From: QHXQ01 sp045807745
GTDB taxonomy: Bacteria > Acidobacteriota > Blastocatellia > Pyrinomonadales > Pyrinomonadaceae
NCBI GenBank assembly: GCA_045807745.1
Contig: JBJMGT010000026.1
Location: 1-64,000, forward strand
DNA: 64,000 nucleotides
Reading direction: 5' to 3'
A program made the translations under genes and the position numbers. The notes under the pieces are model-generated. The model saw nothing but the letters and a program-made list of their open reading frames with translations. It was not told where the DNA came from and did not search any database. Of the stretch, positions 1-8,950 are shown in pieces (positions within the stretch are counted from its first letter, which is position 1; each line of letters begins with the position of its first letter).

Positions 1-205
1 CGGAGGAGAGCGGTGAATCACGCTCGCATGCTTCGGCGATGCGCGCTCTGATTTTGAGAAAGATCGTGGTGACGCTCTTGCGCGTCAGACCGGTTAAATG
101 TGCGACATCGGTGGCCGTCAAATCGAGCGCGAACAAGCGCAAGAGTTGCCGGAATTTCTTGGCGGAAATTCGGGAACGGCGATAAAACGGGTTCGGTCGT
201 TCCAT
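1..205 (-). CDS. IS1595-family transposase, N-terminal part (cut by window edge)
   Basis: The visible 68 residues start at ATG 205 and run off the left edge. They begin MERPNPFYRRSRIS and contain RQLLRLFALDLTATDVAHLTGL followed by a helix-turn-helix-like stretch, LTRKSVTTIFLKIRARI. That pattern is the usual start of IS1595/ISXO2-type DDE transposases, in which a short zinc-ribbon or HTH region precedes the catalytic domain. The catalytic part lies outside the window, so I cannot say whether the element is intact. A dyad sits immediately upstream at 210-243 and may belong to the element's end. No target-site duplication can be judged. Confidence 0.7.
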   Translation of the reverse strand, partial: MERPNPFYRRSRISAKKFRQLLRLFALDLTATDVAHLTGLTRKSVTTIFLKIRARIAEACERDSPLSS

Positions 206-209
206 TTCA

Positions 210-243
210 GTAGTTTAGCACCTCGGCGAAAGTGCTTAACTAC
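210..243. repeat. 12-bp inverted repeat upstream of the transposase
   Basis: GTAGTTTAGCAC (210-221) and GTGCTTAACTAC (232-243) pair at 11 of 12 positions around a 10-base loop. It lies 5 bases upstream of the transposase start codon, so it may be the sub-terminal part of the insertion sequence or its promoter/operator. I cannot locate the exact element boundary. Confidence 0.5.
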
Positions 244-326
244 TCTAGCCCCTTAACTTTAACTGCCGTCGCCCGCCCCGTTGACGGGTTTCGACTTAAC
301 GCAACGCACCGATTCGCTGACGCATC

Positions 327-1847
327 ATGCAGGCGCTCAATCTTTTCAACAGTTTCCGTGTCCGGCTGCTACTGGTGCTGGCGCTCCTGCTCGTCGCGAC
401 GCTCGCCGTGCAGTTCTATTTGAATCGCCGCGCCGAGCAGCGCGTTGCCCGCAGAATTACCGAGCAGGAGCAGTCGCTCGCCACCGCTGTCTCGCTCGCC
501 GTGCAAAGCTTCTCCACCCCCCTGCGGTTGAAAGATTTGGACAAGGGCGGTCAATTTTTACAACGCGAGAAGCAAGCGGGACGTATCACCAACGTGTTGA
601 TCGTGCAGGACGACGGCGACGTGCCGGGCGGCGTGGACGGCGAAGATATTATCGACGACAGTCTGGACCCGACCTACAACCCGGAGCAGTTGGACGACGG
701 GGCGGTGCGCTCTTACAGGCTCAAGCAAGTACCGCTGCCGCGCGTCGTCAATGCGACGCAGGGCAACCTCAGCCAACCCATCGCCGGTGAACCGCTCGCC
801 TTCATCATCCCGGCGCAGACGGATAAAGGCCGCTATAACATCATCATCGTGCTCGGTTCAGCCCGCGCGCAAAACCGCGCCGCGCTCTGGCAGTCGGCGC
901 GTACCCTCTTGCCGACGCTCGCCGTGCTGCTGGTCGCGACGCTCTTCTCAGGCTTGCTCGTCTGGCAGTTCACGCGCCCGATTCAGGATTTATCAAACGC
1001 CGCCCGCCGCGTCGCCGCCGGCGACTTCGACTTTCGCGTGCCCGCCGCCCGCCGCTCCGACGAGATGGGCGCGCTCGCACGCGTCTTCAACGAGATGATC
1101 GCGCGCTTGGGCCGGCTGCGCGAGTTGGAAGCGCAACTGCATCAGACGGAACGCTCGGCCGTCGTCGGCCGCCTCGCCTCCGCTATCGCGCACGAGGTGC
1201 GCAACCCGCTCAACTACATTAACCTCACGCTCGATCACCTGCGCTCCGCCCTCGCGCCGAAAGAGCCGGACAAGCGCGCGCTCGTTGATCGGCTGACGGA
1301 TCAACTCAAGGCTGAAGTCCAGCGCATCAACGTGCGCATCTCCGAGTTCTTAAGCTACTCGCGCCCGGCGCGGCTTGAACCGCGCCCGCTCGACCTGCCG
1401 GCCATCGTTAACGATGCCCTGCGCCTCGTCGAGCCGCAGGCCGCCGAGAGCAACATCGAGACGCACGTCGAGCAACAACCAGACCTCGCCACGCTCCACG
1501 GCGACCCGGAATCTTTACGTTCCCTCTTCACAAACCTTATCATTAACGGCGTGCAGGCGATGGAAGGTAACGGCGCGGGCGGGCGCTTAACCATTACACT
1601 GGCGAACGAAGCGCCGGGGCGCGTGCGCATTGACATCACAGACACAGGGCGCGGCATCGCCGCCGAAGACATCTCGCAAGTCTTCGAGCCATACTTTTCG
1701 ACGAAAGATACCGGCACGGGTCTCGGTCTCGCCATCGTCAAAAAGGCCGTCGACGATCACGGCGGCACGATCACCGTCCGCAGCAAACAAGACGAAGGCA
1801 CGACGTTTACGATTACACTACCAACGGAGGAAAGGGATGAGGGATGA
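327..1847 (+). CDS. Membrane sensor histidine kinase, NtrB/HydH-like
   Basis: 506 residues. Membrane segments lie near residues 13-32 and 193-213 and bracket a periplasmic sensor region of about 160 residues. A HAMP linker follows (about 214-265). The phospho-acceptor motif IAHEVRNPLNYI places the reactive His at about residue 289, and the HATPase domain shows DTGRGI and GTGLGLAIVKK. It should autophosphorylate and pass phosphate to the adjacent NtrC-type regulator, the only response regulator nearby. No ligand can be deduced. The last residues and the stop codon are formed by the first words of the GGGATGA repeat that follows, so the original C-terminus may have been altered. The Shine-Dalgarno is weak at ATG 327. 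Confidence 0.9.
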   Translation: MQALNLFNSFRVRLLLVLALLLVATLAVQFYLNRRAEQRVARRITEQEQSLATAVSLAVQSFSTPLRLKDLDKGGQFLQREKQAGRITNVLIVQDDGDVPGGVDGEDIIDDSLDPTYNPEQLDDGAVRSYRLKQVPLPRVVNATQGNLSQPIAGEPLAFIIPAQTDKGRYNIIIVLGSARAQNRAALWQSARTLLPTLAVLLVATLFSGLLVWQFTRPIQDLSNAARRVAAGDFDFRVPAARRSDEMGALARVFNEMIARLGRLRELEAQLHQTERSAVVGRLASAIAHEVRNPLNYINLTLDHLRSALAPKEPDKRALVDRLTDQLKAEVQRINVRISEFLSYSRPARLEPRPLDLPAIVNDALRLVEPQAAESNIETHVEQQPDLATLHGDPESLRSLFTNLIINGVQAMEGNGAGGRLTITLANEAPGRVRIDITDTGRGIAAEDISQVFEPYFSTKDTGTGLGLAIVKKAVDDHGGTITVRSKQDEGTTFTITLPTEERDEG

Positions 1848-1951
1848 AGAATAAGGGATGAGGGATGAGGGATGAGGGATGAAGATATGCAAAGGCATTC
1901 TTATTCATCCCTTATCCCTCATCCCTCATCCCTCCTACCCTCCCTCATCCC
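1834..1951. repeat. Heptamer dyad repeat, word GGGATGA
   Basis: Six near-identical 7-mers GGGATGA lie between 1834 and 1882, one slot degenerated to AGAATAA, and their complement TCATCCC recurs from about 1905 to 1951. The whole can fold into one long imperfect hairpin between kinase and regulator. The kinase stop codon (TGA, 1845-1847) is the end of the second word. The regulator starts 9 bases after the repeat without a clear Shine-Dalgarno. Confidence 0.9.
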
Positions 1952-1959
1952 TGTTCATT

Positions 1960-3321
1960 ATGGCACGCAAAAGCATACTCGTAGTTGATGACGAGAAGGG
2001 GCAGCGGGAAATCCTTGAGATGATCCTGTCGGGCGAAGGCTACGACGTAATGCCGGCTGCGTCGGGTGAAGCAGCGCTCAGGTTAGCGAAGGAGAAGCGC
2101 TTCGATCTCGCGCTGACTGATCTCAAGATGACGGGCATGGACGGCATCGAGTTGCTGCAAAAGTTGCTCACGCTCGACTCTTCGATCATCGTCATCCTGC
2201 TGACCGCGCACGGCTCAATCGATTCCGCGAAAGACGCGCTGCGGCGCGGCGCGTTCGACTATCTCGAAAAGCCCTATGACCGCGAGACGTTGCTCGACAC
2301 AATCCGGCGCGCGCTCGGACGGCTCGACGTGCTCGACACGGAGATCGTCTCCGCTTCGCCGGAAATGGAGACGGTTAAGAAGATGATCCTCAAGGTCGCG
2401 CGTTCAACCTCGACCGTGCTGATTCGCGGCGAGTCGGGCACGGGCAAAGAGTTGATCGCGCGCGCGATTCACAATCAAAGCCCGCGCGTCGCGCAGATGT
2501 TTCAGGCCGTCAACTGCGCCGCGATCAACGAGAACCTGCTCGAATCCGAATTGTTCGGGCACGAGAAAGGCTCTTTCACCGGCGCGCACGCCGAGAAGAA
2601 GGGCTTGTTTGAAGTCGCGGACAAGGGCACGCTCTTCCTCGATGAGATCGGCGAATTGGACATCAGCATGCAGGCTAAACTCCTGCGCGCCTTGCAGGAG
2701 CGCGAGATTCGGCGCGTCGGCGGCACGCGCCCCATACGTATAGACGTGCGCGTCGTCGCCGCGACCAACCGAGACCTGCGCGCGATGGTGCAGGACGGGC
2801 GCTTCCGCGACGACCTCTACTATCGCATCAACGTTCTCTCCATCGACGTACCGCCTTTGCGCGAGCGGCGCGACGACATTCCGGTCTTAATCGACTACTT
2901 CCTGCGCAAGCACACGCGTAACACGTCGCGGCTGATCCGGGGCTTAACACCCGACGCGCGCGCCGTCATGCTGGACTACGCGTGGCCGGGCAACGTGCGC
3001 CAACTCGAATCCGCCATCGAGCGCGCGATCCTGCTCGCGGAAAACGATCTCATCACGGTCGAAGACTTGCCGCTCGAAGTGCGGCAGGAAGCGCGCCCCG
3101 CCGCCGAAGGCACGTTCAAGCTGCCGGCCGAGGGCATCTCGTTTGAAGACTTCGAGCGCACACTGATCCTGCAAGCGATGGAGCGCACCGATTACAACAT
3201 CACGAAGGCCGCCAAGCTATTGGGGCTGACCTTCCGCACGCTGCAATACCGGCTGGAAAAGTTCGGCATCAAACGCCCCGACCGGAAGCACGGCGCAGAG
3301 GAACATGAAGAGCAAGAGTAA
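1960..3321 (+). CDS. Sigma-54-dependent response regulator, NtrC/AtoC family
   Basis: 453 residues from ATG 1960; an in-frame start at 1879 exists but only translates the repeat, and the family start is ARKSILVVDDE. Receiver domain at residues 1-120 with the acidic pair VVDDE and phospho-acceptor D54 (LALTDLKM). The AAA+ domain has Walker A GESGTGKE near residue 157, the sigma-54 contact loop as GSFTGA (Ser instead of the usual first Ala) near 203, and Walker B LFLDEIGE. The C-terminal Fis-type HTH reads ITKAAKLLGLTFRTLQYRL. It should activate RpoN promoters on phosphorylation by the kinase encoded upstream. Its targets are not evident in this neighbourhood. Confidence 0.93.
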   Translation: MARKSILVVDDEKGQREILEMILSGEGYDVMPAASGEAALRLAKEKRFDLALTDLKMTGMDGIELLQKLLTLDSSIIVILLTAHGSIDSAKDALRRGAFDYLEKPYDRETLLDTIRRALGRLDVLDTEIVSASPEMETVKKMILKVARSTSTVLIRGESGTGKELIARAIHNQSPRVAQMFQAVNCAAINENLLESELFGHEKGSFTGAHAEKKGLFEVADKGTLFLDEIGELDISMQAKLLRALQEREIRRVGGTRPIRIDVRVVAATNRDLRAMVQDGRFRDDLYYRINVLSIDVPPLRERRDDIPVLIDYFLRKHTRNTSRLIRGLTPDARAVMLDYAWPGNVRQLESAIERAILLAENDLITVEDLPLEVRQEARPAAEGTFKLPAEGISFEDFERTLILQAMERTDYNITKAAKLLGLTFRTLQYRLEKFGIKRPDRKHGAEEHEEQE

Positions 3322-3418
3322 GTGTTTTTCCACGCCATCGGCTTGAGCACTGCGCGCAAGACTGTGTAGCCATGACGTTCTGTAGGTAGAACATCTTTTG
3401 CCCCGGCGGAGGTCACAC

Positions 3419-4366
3419 ATGCGACGCTTCACAACGATTCTCTTAACAACCGGATTGTTCACGTTCTCCGGCTGCGCGCGACATGCCGACTATCAGGCCG
3501 CGCGCCCAAACGAGAGTTCGGTGGCCACCAGCGCGCCCCCACCGGACATGCGAATAGCCGAGCATGTCGAGTCAGTCAAGCAGCAACAGGCGGAGATGCA
3601 GAAGGTTTCGCTGGCGCAGGCCGATCAATCACAAGCCGCGACGGCCGCCATCGAGCGCAAGATCATCCGCAACGCCGAATTTACCATCGAGGTCGCCGCG
3701 CCTGCCGAGACGCAACGCAAGGTCGCCGCCATCGCCGAAGCACATGGCGGCTTCGTCGTCACGTCGGAAGCGCAGCAGAGCGACAGACAGACGCAGCCGG
3801 CCGAGGTTGTTAATGTTGTCATGCGCGTGCCGGCCGCACAGTTCGACACGGTGGCCGGAGAGATTCGCGGCCTTCTTGGCAGTCATGTCCGCCATGAGAA
3901 GACAACAGGGCAGGATGTGACAGAGGAATATATCGATCTGGAAGCGCGTCTACGCACACAGCGCGCGCTCGAAGCGCAGTATCTTGAGATCATGAAGCAG
4001 GCCCAGAAGGTCTCGGACGCGCTGGAAGTGAACCGCCAACTGGCGGAGGTGCGCGGCGTGATCGAGCAGATGGAAGGCCGCCGTCGCTTCTTGGAAAATC
4101 AGGCGGCGCTCTCCACCATCAAGGTAACTTTGCAAACGCCCGCGCCACTTGTCAGTGCCAATGCCACCGGCTTTTTCGTCGGCATCAAACAGGCGCTCGG
4201 CGACGGCGTGGACATCGCCGCCGGGATCATCCTCGTGCTGATTCGCATCATCATCGCGCTTGTCCCGGTGCTGCTATTGATCGTGCTGCCGCTCGCGCTG
4301 TTGTGGCGCTTCCTGCGGCGCTATCGCCGGCCCCGTGCCAGCGCGCCACCGGCTGAGGCTCTTTAA
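3419..4366 (+). CDS. DUF4349 lipoprotein with C-terminal membrane segment
   Basis: 315 residues from ATG 3419, chosen over a TTG at 3398 because GGAGG (3408-3412) is well spaced and the product then begins with a clean lipoprotein signal, TFSGC with Cys19. The body matches the DUF4349 pattern: IIRNAEFTIEV, then a repeated beta unit, then a coiled-coil near residues 170-225 rich in Gln and Arg, and a hydrophobic helix near 265-290 followed by a basic tail. The family is membrane-anchored and of unknown role. It heads a run of four envelope genes read in the same direction. Confidence 0.8.
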   Translation: MRRFTTILLTTGLFTFSGCARHADYQAARPNESSVATSAPPPDMRIAEHVESVKQQQAEMQKVSLAQADQSQAATAAIERKIIRNAEFTIEVAAPAETQRKVAAIAEAHGGFVVTSEAQQSDRQTQPAEVVNVVMRVPAAQFDTVAGEIRGLLGSHVRHEKTTGQDVTEEYIDLEARLRTQRALEAQYLEIMKQAQKVSDALEVNRQLAEVRGVIEQMEGRRRFLENQAALSTIKVTLQTPAPLVSANATGFFVGIKQALGDGVDIAAGIILVLIRIIIALVPVLLLIVLPLALLWRFLRRYRRPRASAPPAEAL

Positions 4367-4411
4367 CGATCAACGTCGCACCGTTTGCTGTCAGACCGTA
4401 CACTTGAACAC

Positions 4412-4951
4412 ATGCATCACACCAAACTTCTGCTAATCGCTTGCTTGCTGCTCACCTGCGCCGCGTGCTCCGGCTCTGCGCCAACTGTCGCGACGAACGC
4501 GAACGTGTCAACCACCACGACCGCCACGCCGACTGTGGCCTCGACGCCTGAAGAGATCGTGCGCGCCAGCGCCGATGAGATCGCACTCAAGGCCGGCGCG
4601 AGCGGTGAAGCGCACGTGCACTTGCAGATCGCCGACGGTTATCACGTCAATGCGAACCCAGCGACGTTCTCTTATCTGAAGGCGACGGAGCTTGAATTGA
4701 CTCCGACCGAAGGGTTTACGGCTGGCCGGCCCGCGTACCCGCAAGCCGTGAACAAGAAATTTCAATTCGCGCCGCAACCACTCGCCGTCTATGAACATGA
4801 GGCGATGATCAAACTGCCGCTGCACGCGAGCGCAAGCGCACCGAAGGGGGCACAGACTTTACATGCACAGGTACAGGTGCAGGCGTGCGACGAGGAAAAG
4901 TGTTTCCCGCCGACCATAATCCCGGCCGACATCGCCGTGACGATCAATTAA
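4412..4951 (+). CDS. Lipoprotein with DsbD N-terminal-like domain
   Basis: 179 residues from ATG 4412. The N-terminus is a lipoprotein-type signal ending CAACSGS, followed by a Thr-rich linker. Residues about 50-178 resemble the periplasmic alpha domain of DsbD: HVHLQIADGYHVNAN, a strand-rich middle, and a terminal Cys pair in QACDEEKCFPP. In DsbD that pair carries electrons to periplasmic thiol proteins, and the transmembrane beta domain of DsbD is absent here. A role as a free-standing thiol-disulfide relay is inference; it could also be a substrate-binding relic. Confidence 0.75.
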   Translation: MHHTKLLLIACLLLTCAACSGSAPTVATNANVSTTTTATPTVASTPEEIVRASADEIALKAGASGEAHVHLQIADGYHVNANPATFSYLKATELELTPTEGFTAGRPAYPQAVNKKFQFAPQPLAVYEHEAMIKLPLHASASAPKGAQTLHAQVQVQACDEEKCFPPTIIPADIAVTIN

Positions 4952-4955
4952 CCTC

Positions 4956-5303
4956 GTGCGCGAGCTACGAACAGAAGATACAAGTCAGCGCCCGACCGAA
5001 CCGGCGCGCGCAGACGATGCGACGATTGCGCGGTCAAGCAGCACGCCCGCCGCGCCGCCCACGACCGCGCACACTTATACGCTGTTCGGTGTTAAGCGGC
5101 TGTGGAGCATAGTGGCGGGCTTGGGCCTTGTCGGCGCGGTTGCGCTCGGCTGGCGCGGGTACATCAATGCAACGTTCGTCATTGCCACGCTCGGCGCGGT
5201 CGCGTGGTTTCTTGATCAGCGCAACCTACTGCGCGCACGCATCATCGAACCGGTCGATGATGCGGTTGTTGATGAGGAAGAGATTGAACATGATGAGGCA
5301 TAA
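4956..5303 (+). CDS. Small membrane protein, unknown
   Basis: 115 residues from GTG 4956, four bases after the preceding stop. A polar, Pro/Thr-rich N-terminus of about 45 residues is followed by two hydrophobic helices (LWSIVAGLGLVGAVALGW and TFVIATLGAVAWFL), then an acidic tail ending VVDEEEIEHDEA. No family recognised. Tight spacing and a 14-base overlap with the next gene suggest translational coupling in the 3419-5868 operon. Confidence 0.6.
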   Translation: MRELRTEDTSQRPTEPARADDATIARSSSTPAAPPTTAHTYTLFGVKRLWSIVAGLGLVGAVALGWRGYINATFVIATLGAVAWFLDQRNLLRARIIEPVDDAVVDEEEIEHDEA

Positions 5304-5868
5304 ATTTTTCGCTGGGCGCACTGCACGACTGTGCGTTGCGCTGGTCGTGCTCGCCGTCTGTGGCGCGGTGCGCGCGGGCACGGCGTCGGATGAAGGCGAC
5401 GTGCGCAGCGCCGTCGAGCAGGCTTTCGGGCAACTGCGCGCGGGCGACTATGCGGCGCTCTACGACGCGCTGCCGACGGCCTCGCAGCGCCGCCTGCCCC
5501 GCGAGAAATTTGTGAGCGGGTTAGAGCGCTCGCGCAACGTCTATCAACTTGATCGTTTAGAGATCGGGGCGGTGCACGTGGCGGGCGATCTGGCGGTGGC
5601 GGACACGATCATCTACGCGCACGCGCGCCAGCCCTTCGAGGCTGAAGGTAAGATCGTCGCGCGGCAGTATCTCTTACGCGAGGGCGGGCGCTGGCGCGTC
5701 ACAACCGGCGACCGCGCGACCATCAATCCCCTGCTCGCCGCCAACCCCACCTTTGCGAAGCGTTATCCGGCGACGCAGCCGCACGTCTATATCAAGCGCG
5801 AAGGGCGTTGGGTAGATTTGCAGACGATGTTGAAGGACATGCGCCCGAATAAAAGGAAACGCGCTTGA
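5290..5868 (+). CDS. Exported protein, NTF2-like or DUF4864-like
   Basis: 192 residues from ATG 5290 (a second ATG follows at once at 5293); GAGGAAGAGA lies 7 bases upstream, inside the previous gene. A signal peptide ends near AVRAG. The mature part opens with VRSAVEQAFGQLRAGDYAALYDALP, a typical NTF2-like helix arrangement, and closes with YIKREGRWVDLQTML. No catalytic residues are evident. It is the last gene of the operon and is followed by a perfect 29-bp dyad. Confidence 0.6.
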   Translation: MMRHKFFAGRTARLCVALVVLAVCGAVRAGTASDEGDVRSAVEQAFGQLRAGDYAALYDALPTASQRRLPREKFVSGLERSRNVYQLDRLEIGAVHVAGDLAVADTIIYAHARQPFEAEGKIVARQYLLREGGRWRVTTGDRATINPLLAANPTFAKRYPATQPHVYIKREGRWVDLQTMLKDMRPNKRKRA

Positions 5869-5875
5869 CCAGATG

Positions 5876-5942
5876 TACCGATAAGACACGAAGGGCACAA
5901 AGAAGTGAGATCATTCTTTGTGCCCTTCGTGTCTTATCGGTA
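5876..5942. terminator. Perfect 29-bp dyad between convergent genes
   Basis: The arms at 5876-5904 and 5914-5942 are exact reverse complements over 29 bases, separated by a 9-base loop (GTGAGATCA). They lie between the stop codons of two convergent genes, 8 bases after one and 4 before the other. This is the place for a bidirectional terminator, though there is no strong T-run on either side. Unlike the other dyads in the window it has no 7-base internal period. Confidence 0.75.
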
Positions 5943-5946
5943 TAGC

Positions 5947-7347
5947 TCAACGGAGCAGCCGATCCGCCTTGGGGCTGTTTTTGTCGCCCAGACCGAGGTG
6001 TGAATGGATGCCCTCGCCGCTGCCGAAGCCGAAGGTAAAACGGAACTGGTAGTTTTCGAGCGGGCGCGGCAGGATAACGAAGCCCAGCCCGACGCTATGG
6101 CGCAGCCGCCCTTGCCCGAAGTCGCTCACGCTCGGGGCCACCTTACCCGTGTCGTAGAACCCAATGAGCCACAGAACGTCATGCAGCGGCTTGATGGGCA
6201 CGCTCAGTTGTCGCAAGTATTCCGCTTGCAATAACAGGAGGTCGCGGTCGCGGAAACGATAGTCGCGGAAGCCGCGCAGCGTGTCGTCGCCTCTGATAGT
6301 CGTGCCGCCAAGCGTCTCCATCAGGTAGAAAGGCACGCGCTGCCCCGCGCTCGTATCGGATAGAGAGATGCGCCCGCGCACGCGTATTTGATCCTTCGCG
6401 TCGAGCGGGATTTTGTGCCGGAGGTCTGCGTCGAAGCGGCGGAACGAATAGCGCCCGTCCTGATAGTCGTGAAAGAAGTGGTAGAAAAATTTGTACTCCA
6501 CCTTTCGATGTTCAAACCCACCCGGCGAATGCAGGTTTGCGTAAGCCGTGAAGTGCAGGAAGTTCGGCTGGCTAGTCAGCCCCGGCGCGGTCGTCTCCGT
6601 GAACACGCGCTCGACGGAGCGCACGCTGGGGTTTGCGATGCGCACCAGATGCGGCCAGATGTGCTCGAACGCGCCGCCCACATCGATGAATTTGTTCGCT
6701 GCCTTGGCCGCGTCCACGCCGATGACGCCCTGCCGATAGTTATAGACTGCGCGATCTGCTTGCTGCGTCTCCGACCCCAGCCCAAAGAAGTCCAGTCTCG
6801 TCATGTCCCTGATCTGACCATAGACGTTGATCTTCAGGTCGCTTTCGTCCAACTCGTTCTCTACATTAGTGCCGCTGGTGCTTGAGAACTGATTGTGCGC
6901 GCGCGTGATGAGCAGATTCGTGTCCACCTCCCAGTACTTCTTATACGTGAAGAGGCCGCGCCCTTTGAAGCGCAGCCGCCACGTGTCGAGACCATGATTG
7001 ATCGTCTTGCGCGCCGGATTGTAGCCGAGGCCTAAACCGAGACCGCTGCCCGGCACGATGCCGCCGAGTTCGCCGTGTATGTGCTTATAACCTTTTTTGA
7101 AGACCTTCTCGTAGCCATCCTTGAGGCAGACGATGAGGTTATTGACGTTGTTTTTGTTGGCGCAAGGGTTGGTCTGCGGCTGGGGCGGCGTGCCGGGCGG
7201 AGGCGGCGTCGCGCCCGGCGTCTGCCCCGTGGCGACGGCCCAGCCGCAGACCAACACGAAGCCAAGCAAGAGACTGCGCCGGCCCCAACTAGCGGCGCGC
7301 AACCGGCCGCGCGCACCCGATTCGTTATGATGAGCAGTTGACTTCAT
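5947..7347 (-). CDS. Outer-membrane beta-barrel protein, BamA/TamA (Omp85) family
   Basis: 466 residues from ATG 7347, preceded by GGGAGGA at good spacing; a longer start at 7392 is less likely. Signal peptide with LLLGFVLVCGWAVATGQ. The C-terminal two thirds look like an Omp85 surface-antigen barrel: alternating aromatic strands, the lid motif LGGTTIRGDDTLRGFRDYRF, then strands ending GFGSGEGIHSHLGLG. It is shorter than BamA and shows no clear POTRA array, so it is more likely a single-barrel relative of the surface-antigen D15 type than the assembly core BamA. Substrate unknown. Confidence 0.8.
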   Translation of the reverse strand: MKSTAHHNESGARGRLRAASWGRRSLLLGFVLVCGWAVATGQTPGATPPPPGTPPQPQTNPCANKNNVNNLIVCLKDGYEKVFKKGYKHIHGELGGIVPGSGLGLGLGYNPARKTINHGLDTWRLRFKGRGLFTYKKYWEVDTNLLITRAHNQFSSTSGTNVENELDESDLKINVYGQIRDMTRLDFFGLGSETQQADRAVYNYRQGVIGVDAAKAANKFIDVGGAFEHIWPHLVRIANPSVRSVERVFTETTAPGLTSQPNFLHFTAYANLHSPGGFEHRKVEYKFFYHFFHDYQDGRYSFRRFDADLRHKIPLDAKDQIRVRGRISLSDTSAGQRVPFYLMETLGGTTIRGDDTLRGFRDYRFRDRDLLLLQAEYLRQLSVPIKPLHDVLWLIGFYDTGKVAPSVSDFGQGRLRHSVGLGFVILPRPLENYQFRFTFGFGSGEGIHSHLGLGDKNSPKADRLLR

Positions 7348-7435
7348 AAGCTTCCTCCCTGACGGGCTGTGCAAGCGATCATGGCCGACCAAACATATAC
7401 GCGCCGGCCGCGGACACCAAGAGCGTTGCCGTAGA

Positions 7436-8950
7436 TCAACGCTTCTTGCTGCCGGTCTTGCGGCTAGACTTCCGACCGGTCTTCCGACTGGTCTTCCGGC
7501 CGGCTTTTTGTCCCCGCGCAGACTGCGCCTTAGCGGGCCGCTTGCGCCGGCCCTTGACGAGCCGCGCTTGTATGCTCGCCAGGTAATCCGCCAACGTCTG
7601 CTCTGTATTGACCGCGCTGACGACCGAGTGCGTGCGCCCGGCGGCCGGCAGATCGGTATCGACTTTGAACGCCTGCACGAGCATCGCCTGTTGAAAATCC
7701 GAGAGCGGTCTGTCGGCGCGCGCCGCCGTTTGCGCCTTCTTGCTTGCGCCCTTCTTGGCCGCGAGGAGTGGGGATGAGACGGCGACCGGCTGTGGGATCG
7801 TGACCTTGCCCGGTCGCGGCCCCGGCAGGGTCAGGCACTTCTCGAAGGTGTTGGCGCGGCGATCACGCTCGGTCAGAAAGTGCTGCTCTGGGTCTTTCAA
7901 AAACAGCTTGCGCGCGGTGGCGATGATGGAGGTGTGGTCGAACACATCGTGGACGATTGTGCCTCTGGGGATGAAAGGCGAGACGAGCACGCAGGGCACG
8001 CGCACGCCGAGCCGGTCGAAGTTGAACGGGGGCACTTCCGATTTCTTCCCGTCCGGGTTCACCGTGTCGGGCGGATGCACGTGATCGAACAGCCCGCCGT
8101 GCTCGTCGTAAGTGATGACGAGCAGCGTACTCTCCCACGTCTGCTGGTTGCTCGTGAGCGCGTCGTAGACGGTCTTGATCAGTATCTCGCCCTTAAAGAC
8201 GTTGTGGTCTGGGTGCTGGTCGTTGGCTTCGATGAACGAGCCGGGGGTCGAGAGATCGTTATAGCGCGGCTCGATGAAGCTGTAGGCGGGCAGCGCGTTT
8301 TTCTTGCAGTCGCTGATGAAGTCGTCGAAGAAGGCGAGGTACTTTTTCGCGTTGTCCAGAATGTGGCTGACGGCCAGACCGAGCGCCCAGTCGTTGTAAT
8401 AAATCTTCGAGCGGACGCCTTGTTCATTCAGCAGCTCGAAGATCGTTTTGAGCGAGAAGTACTGCGGCGACATGTTGACGCGCCCTTGCGAGGTTGCACC
8501 GTAGACGAAGGCGCGGTTGGGCAGCGTCGGCCCCGGCACGGACGCGAACCAACGGTCGCAGAGCGCGTACTCCTGCGCCAGCGTGGCGAGCGCGGGCAGG
8601 CGGGTCGGATTGAAGCACTTCATGATCCGGTGCGACTTGCCGACGTTCTTCGTCTTGCTCTCATAAGCCTTGATGAAGCCCTGCATGAAGGGGCCCCCGC
8701 CCGTGCCCTGCGAGTTGCCGAAGATCTGCTCGTTGACGCTGATGAAGTCGTGCCCCGGATCGCTGCCTAGATCGCCCGCATAGTTGGCGTCGCGCGAGAC
8801 GGGGACGAGGACGCCCTTGCTGTCGGGGTTCGTCTCCGTCCCATTCAAGCCGTCAATCGGGTAGGTGCTGCTCTTGAGAAACCCGAGCGCGTGATCAAAC
8901 GAGCGGTTCTCCATCATCAGCACGACCATGTGTTGAATATTTTTCGGCAT
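7436..8950 (-). CDS. Phosphoesterase, phospholipase C / acid phosphatase type
   Basis: 504 residues from ATG 8950 with AGGAG upstream. The alkaline-phosphatase-like phosphoesterase family (PF04185) signature is clear: HMVVLMMENRSFDHALG at residues 8-22, then GSDPGHDF, a DEHGGLFDHV metal-ligand motif and HTSIIATARKLF. Family members cleave phosphodiester or phosphomonoester bonds with bound metal. No signal peptide is visible, unlike many secreted members. The last 40 residues are almost only Lys, Arg, Ser, Thr, Gly and Ala (repeats such as GRKTSRKTGRKSSRKTG), a histone-H1-like tail not expected in the family, which may bind nucleic acid or polyanions. Confidence 0.85.
   Translation of the reverse strand: MPKNIQHMVVLMMENRSFDHALGFLKSSTYPIDGLNGTETNPDSKGVLVPVSRDANYAGDLGSDPGHDFISVNEQIFGNSQGTGGGPFMQGFIKAYESKTKNVGKSHRIMKCFNPTRLPALATLAQEYALCDRWFASVPGPTLPNRAFVYGATSQGRVNMSPQYFSLKTIFELLNEQGVRSKIYYNDWALGLAVSHILDNAKKYLAFFDDFISDCKKNALPAYSFIEPRYNDLSTPGSFIEANDQHPDHNVFKGEILIKTVYDALTSNQQTWESTLLVITYDEHGGLFDHVHPPDTVNPDGKKSEVPPFNFDRLGVRVPCVLVSPFIPRGTIVHDVFDHTSIIATARKLFLKDPEQHFLTERDRRANTFEKCLTLPGPRPGKVTIPQPVAVSSPLLAAKKGASKKAQTAARADRPLSDFQQAMLVQAFKVDTDLPAAGRTHSVVSAVNTEQTLADYLASIQARLVKGRRKRPAKAQSARGQKAGRKTSRKTGRKSSRKTGSKKR

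Noticed and set aside
1834..1951. GGGATGA array as a CRISPR or ordinary microsatellite
   Set aside because: No spacers between repeat units, and the units are followed by their own complement; the dyad and 7-base register fit the intercistronic repeat class instead.
7880..8770. Rightward 296-residue frame
   Set aside because: Complement of the phosphoesterase gene, which has clear family motifs; no independent support.
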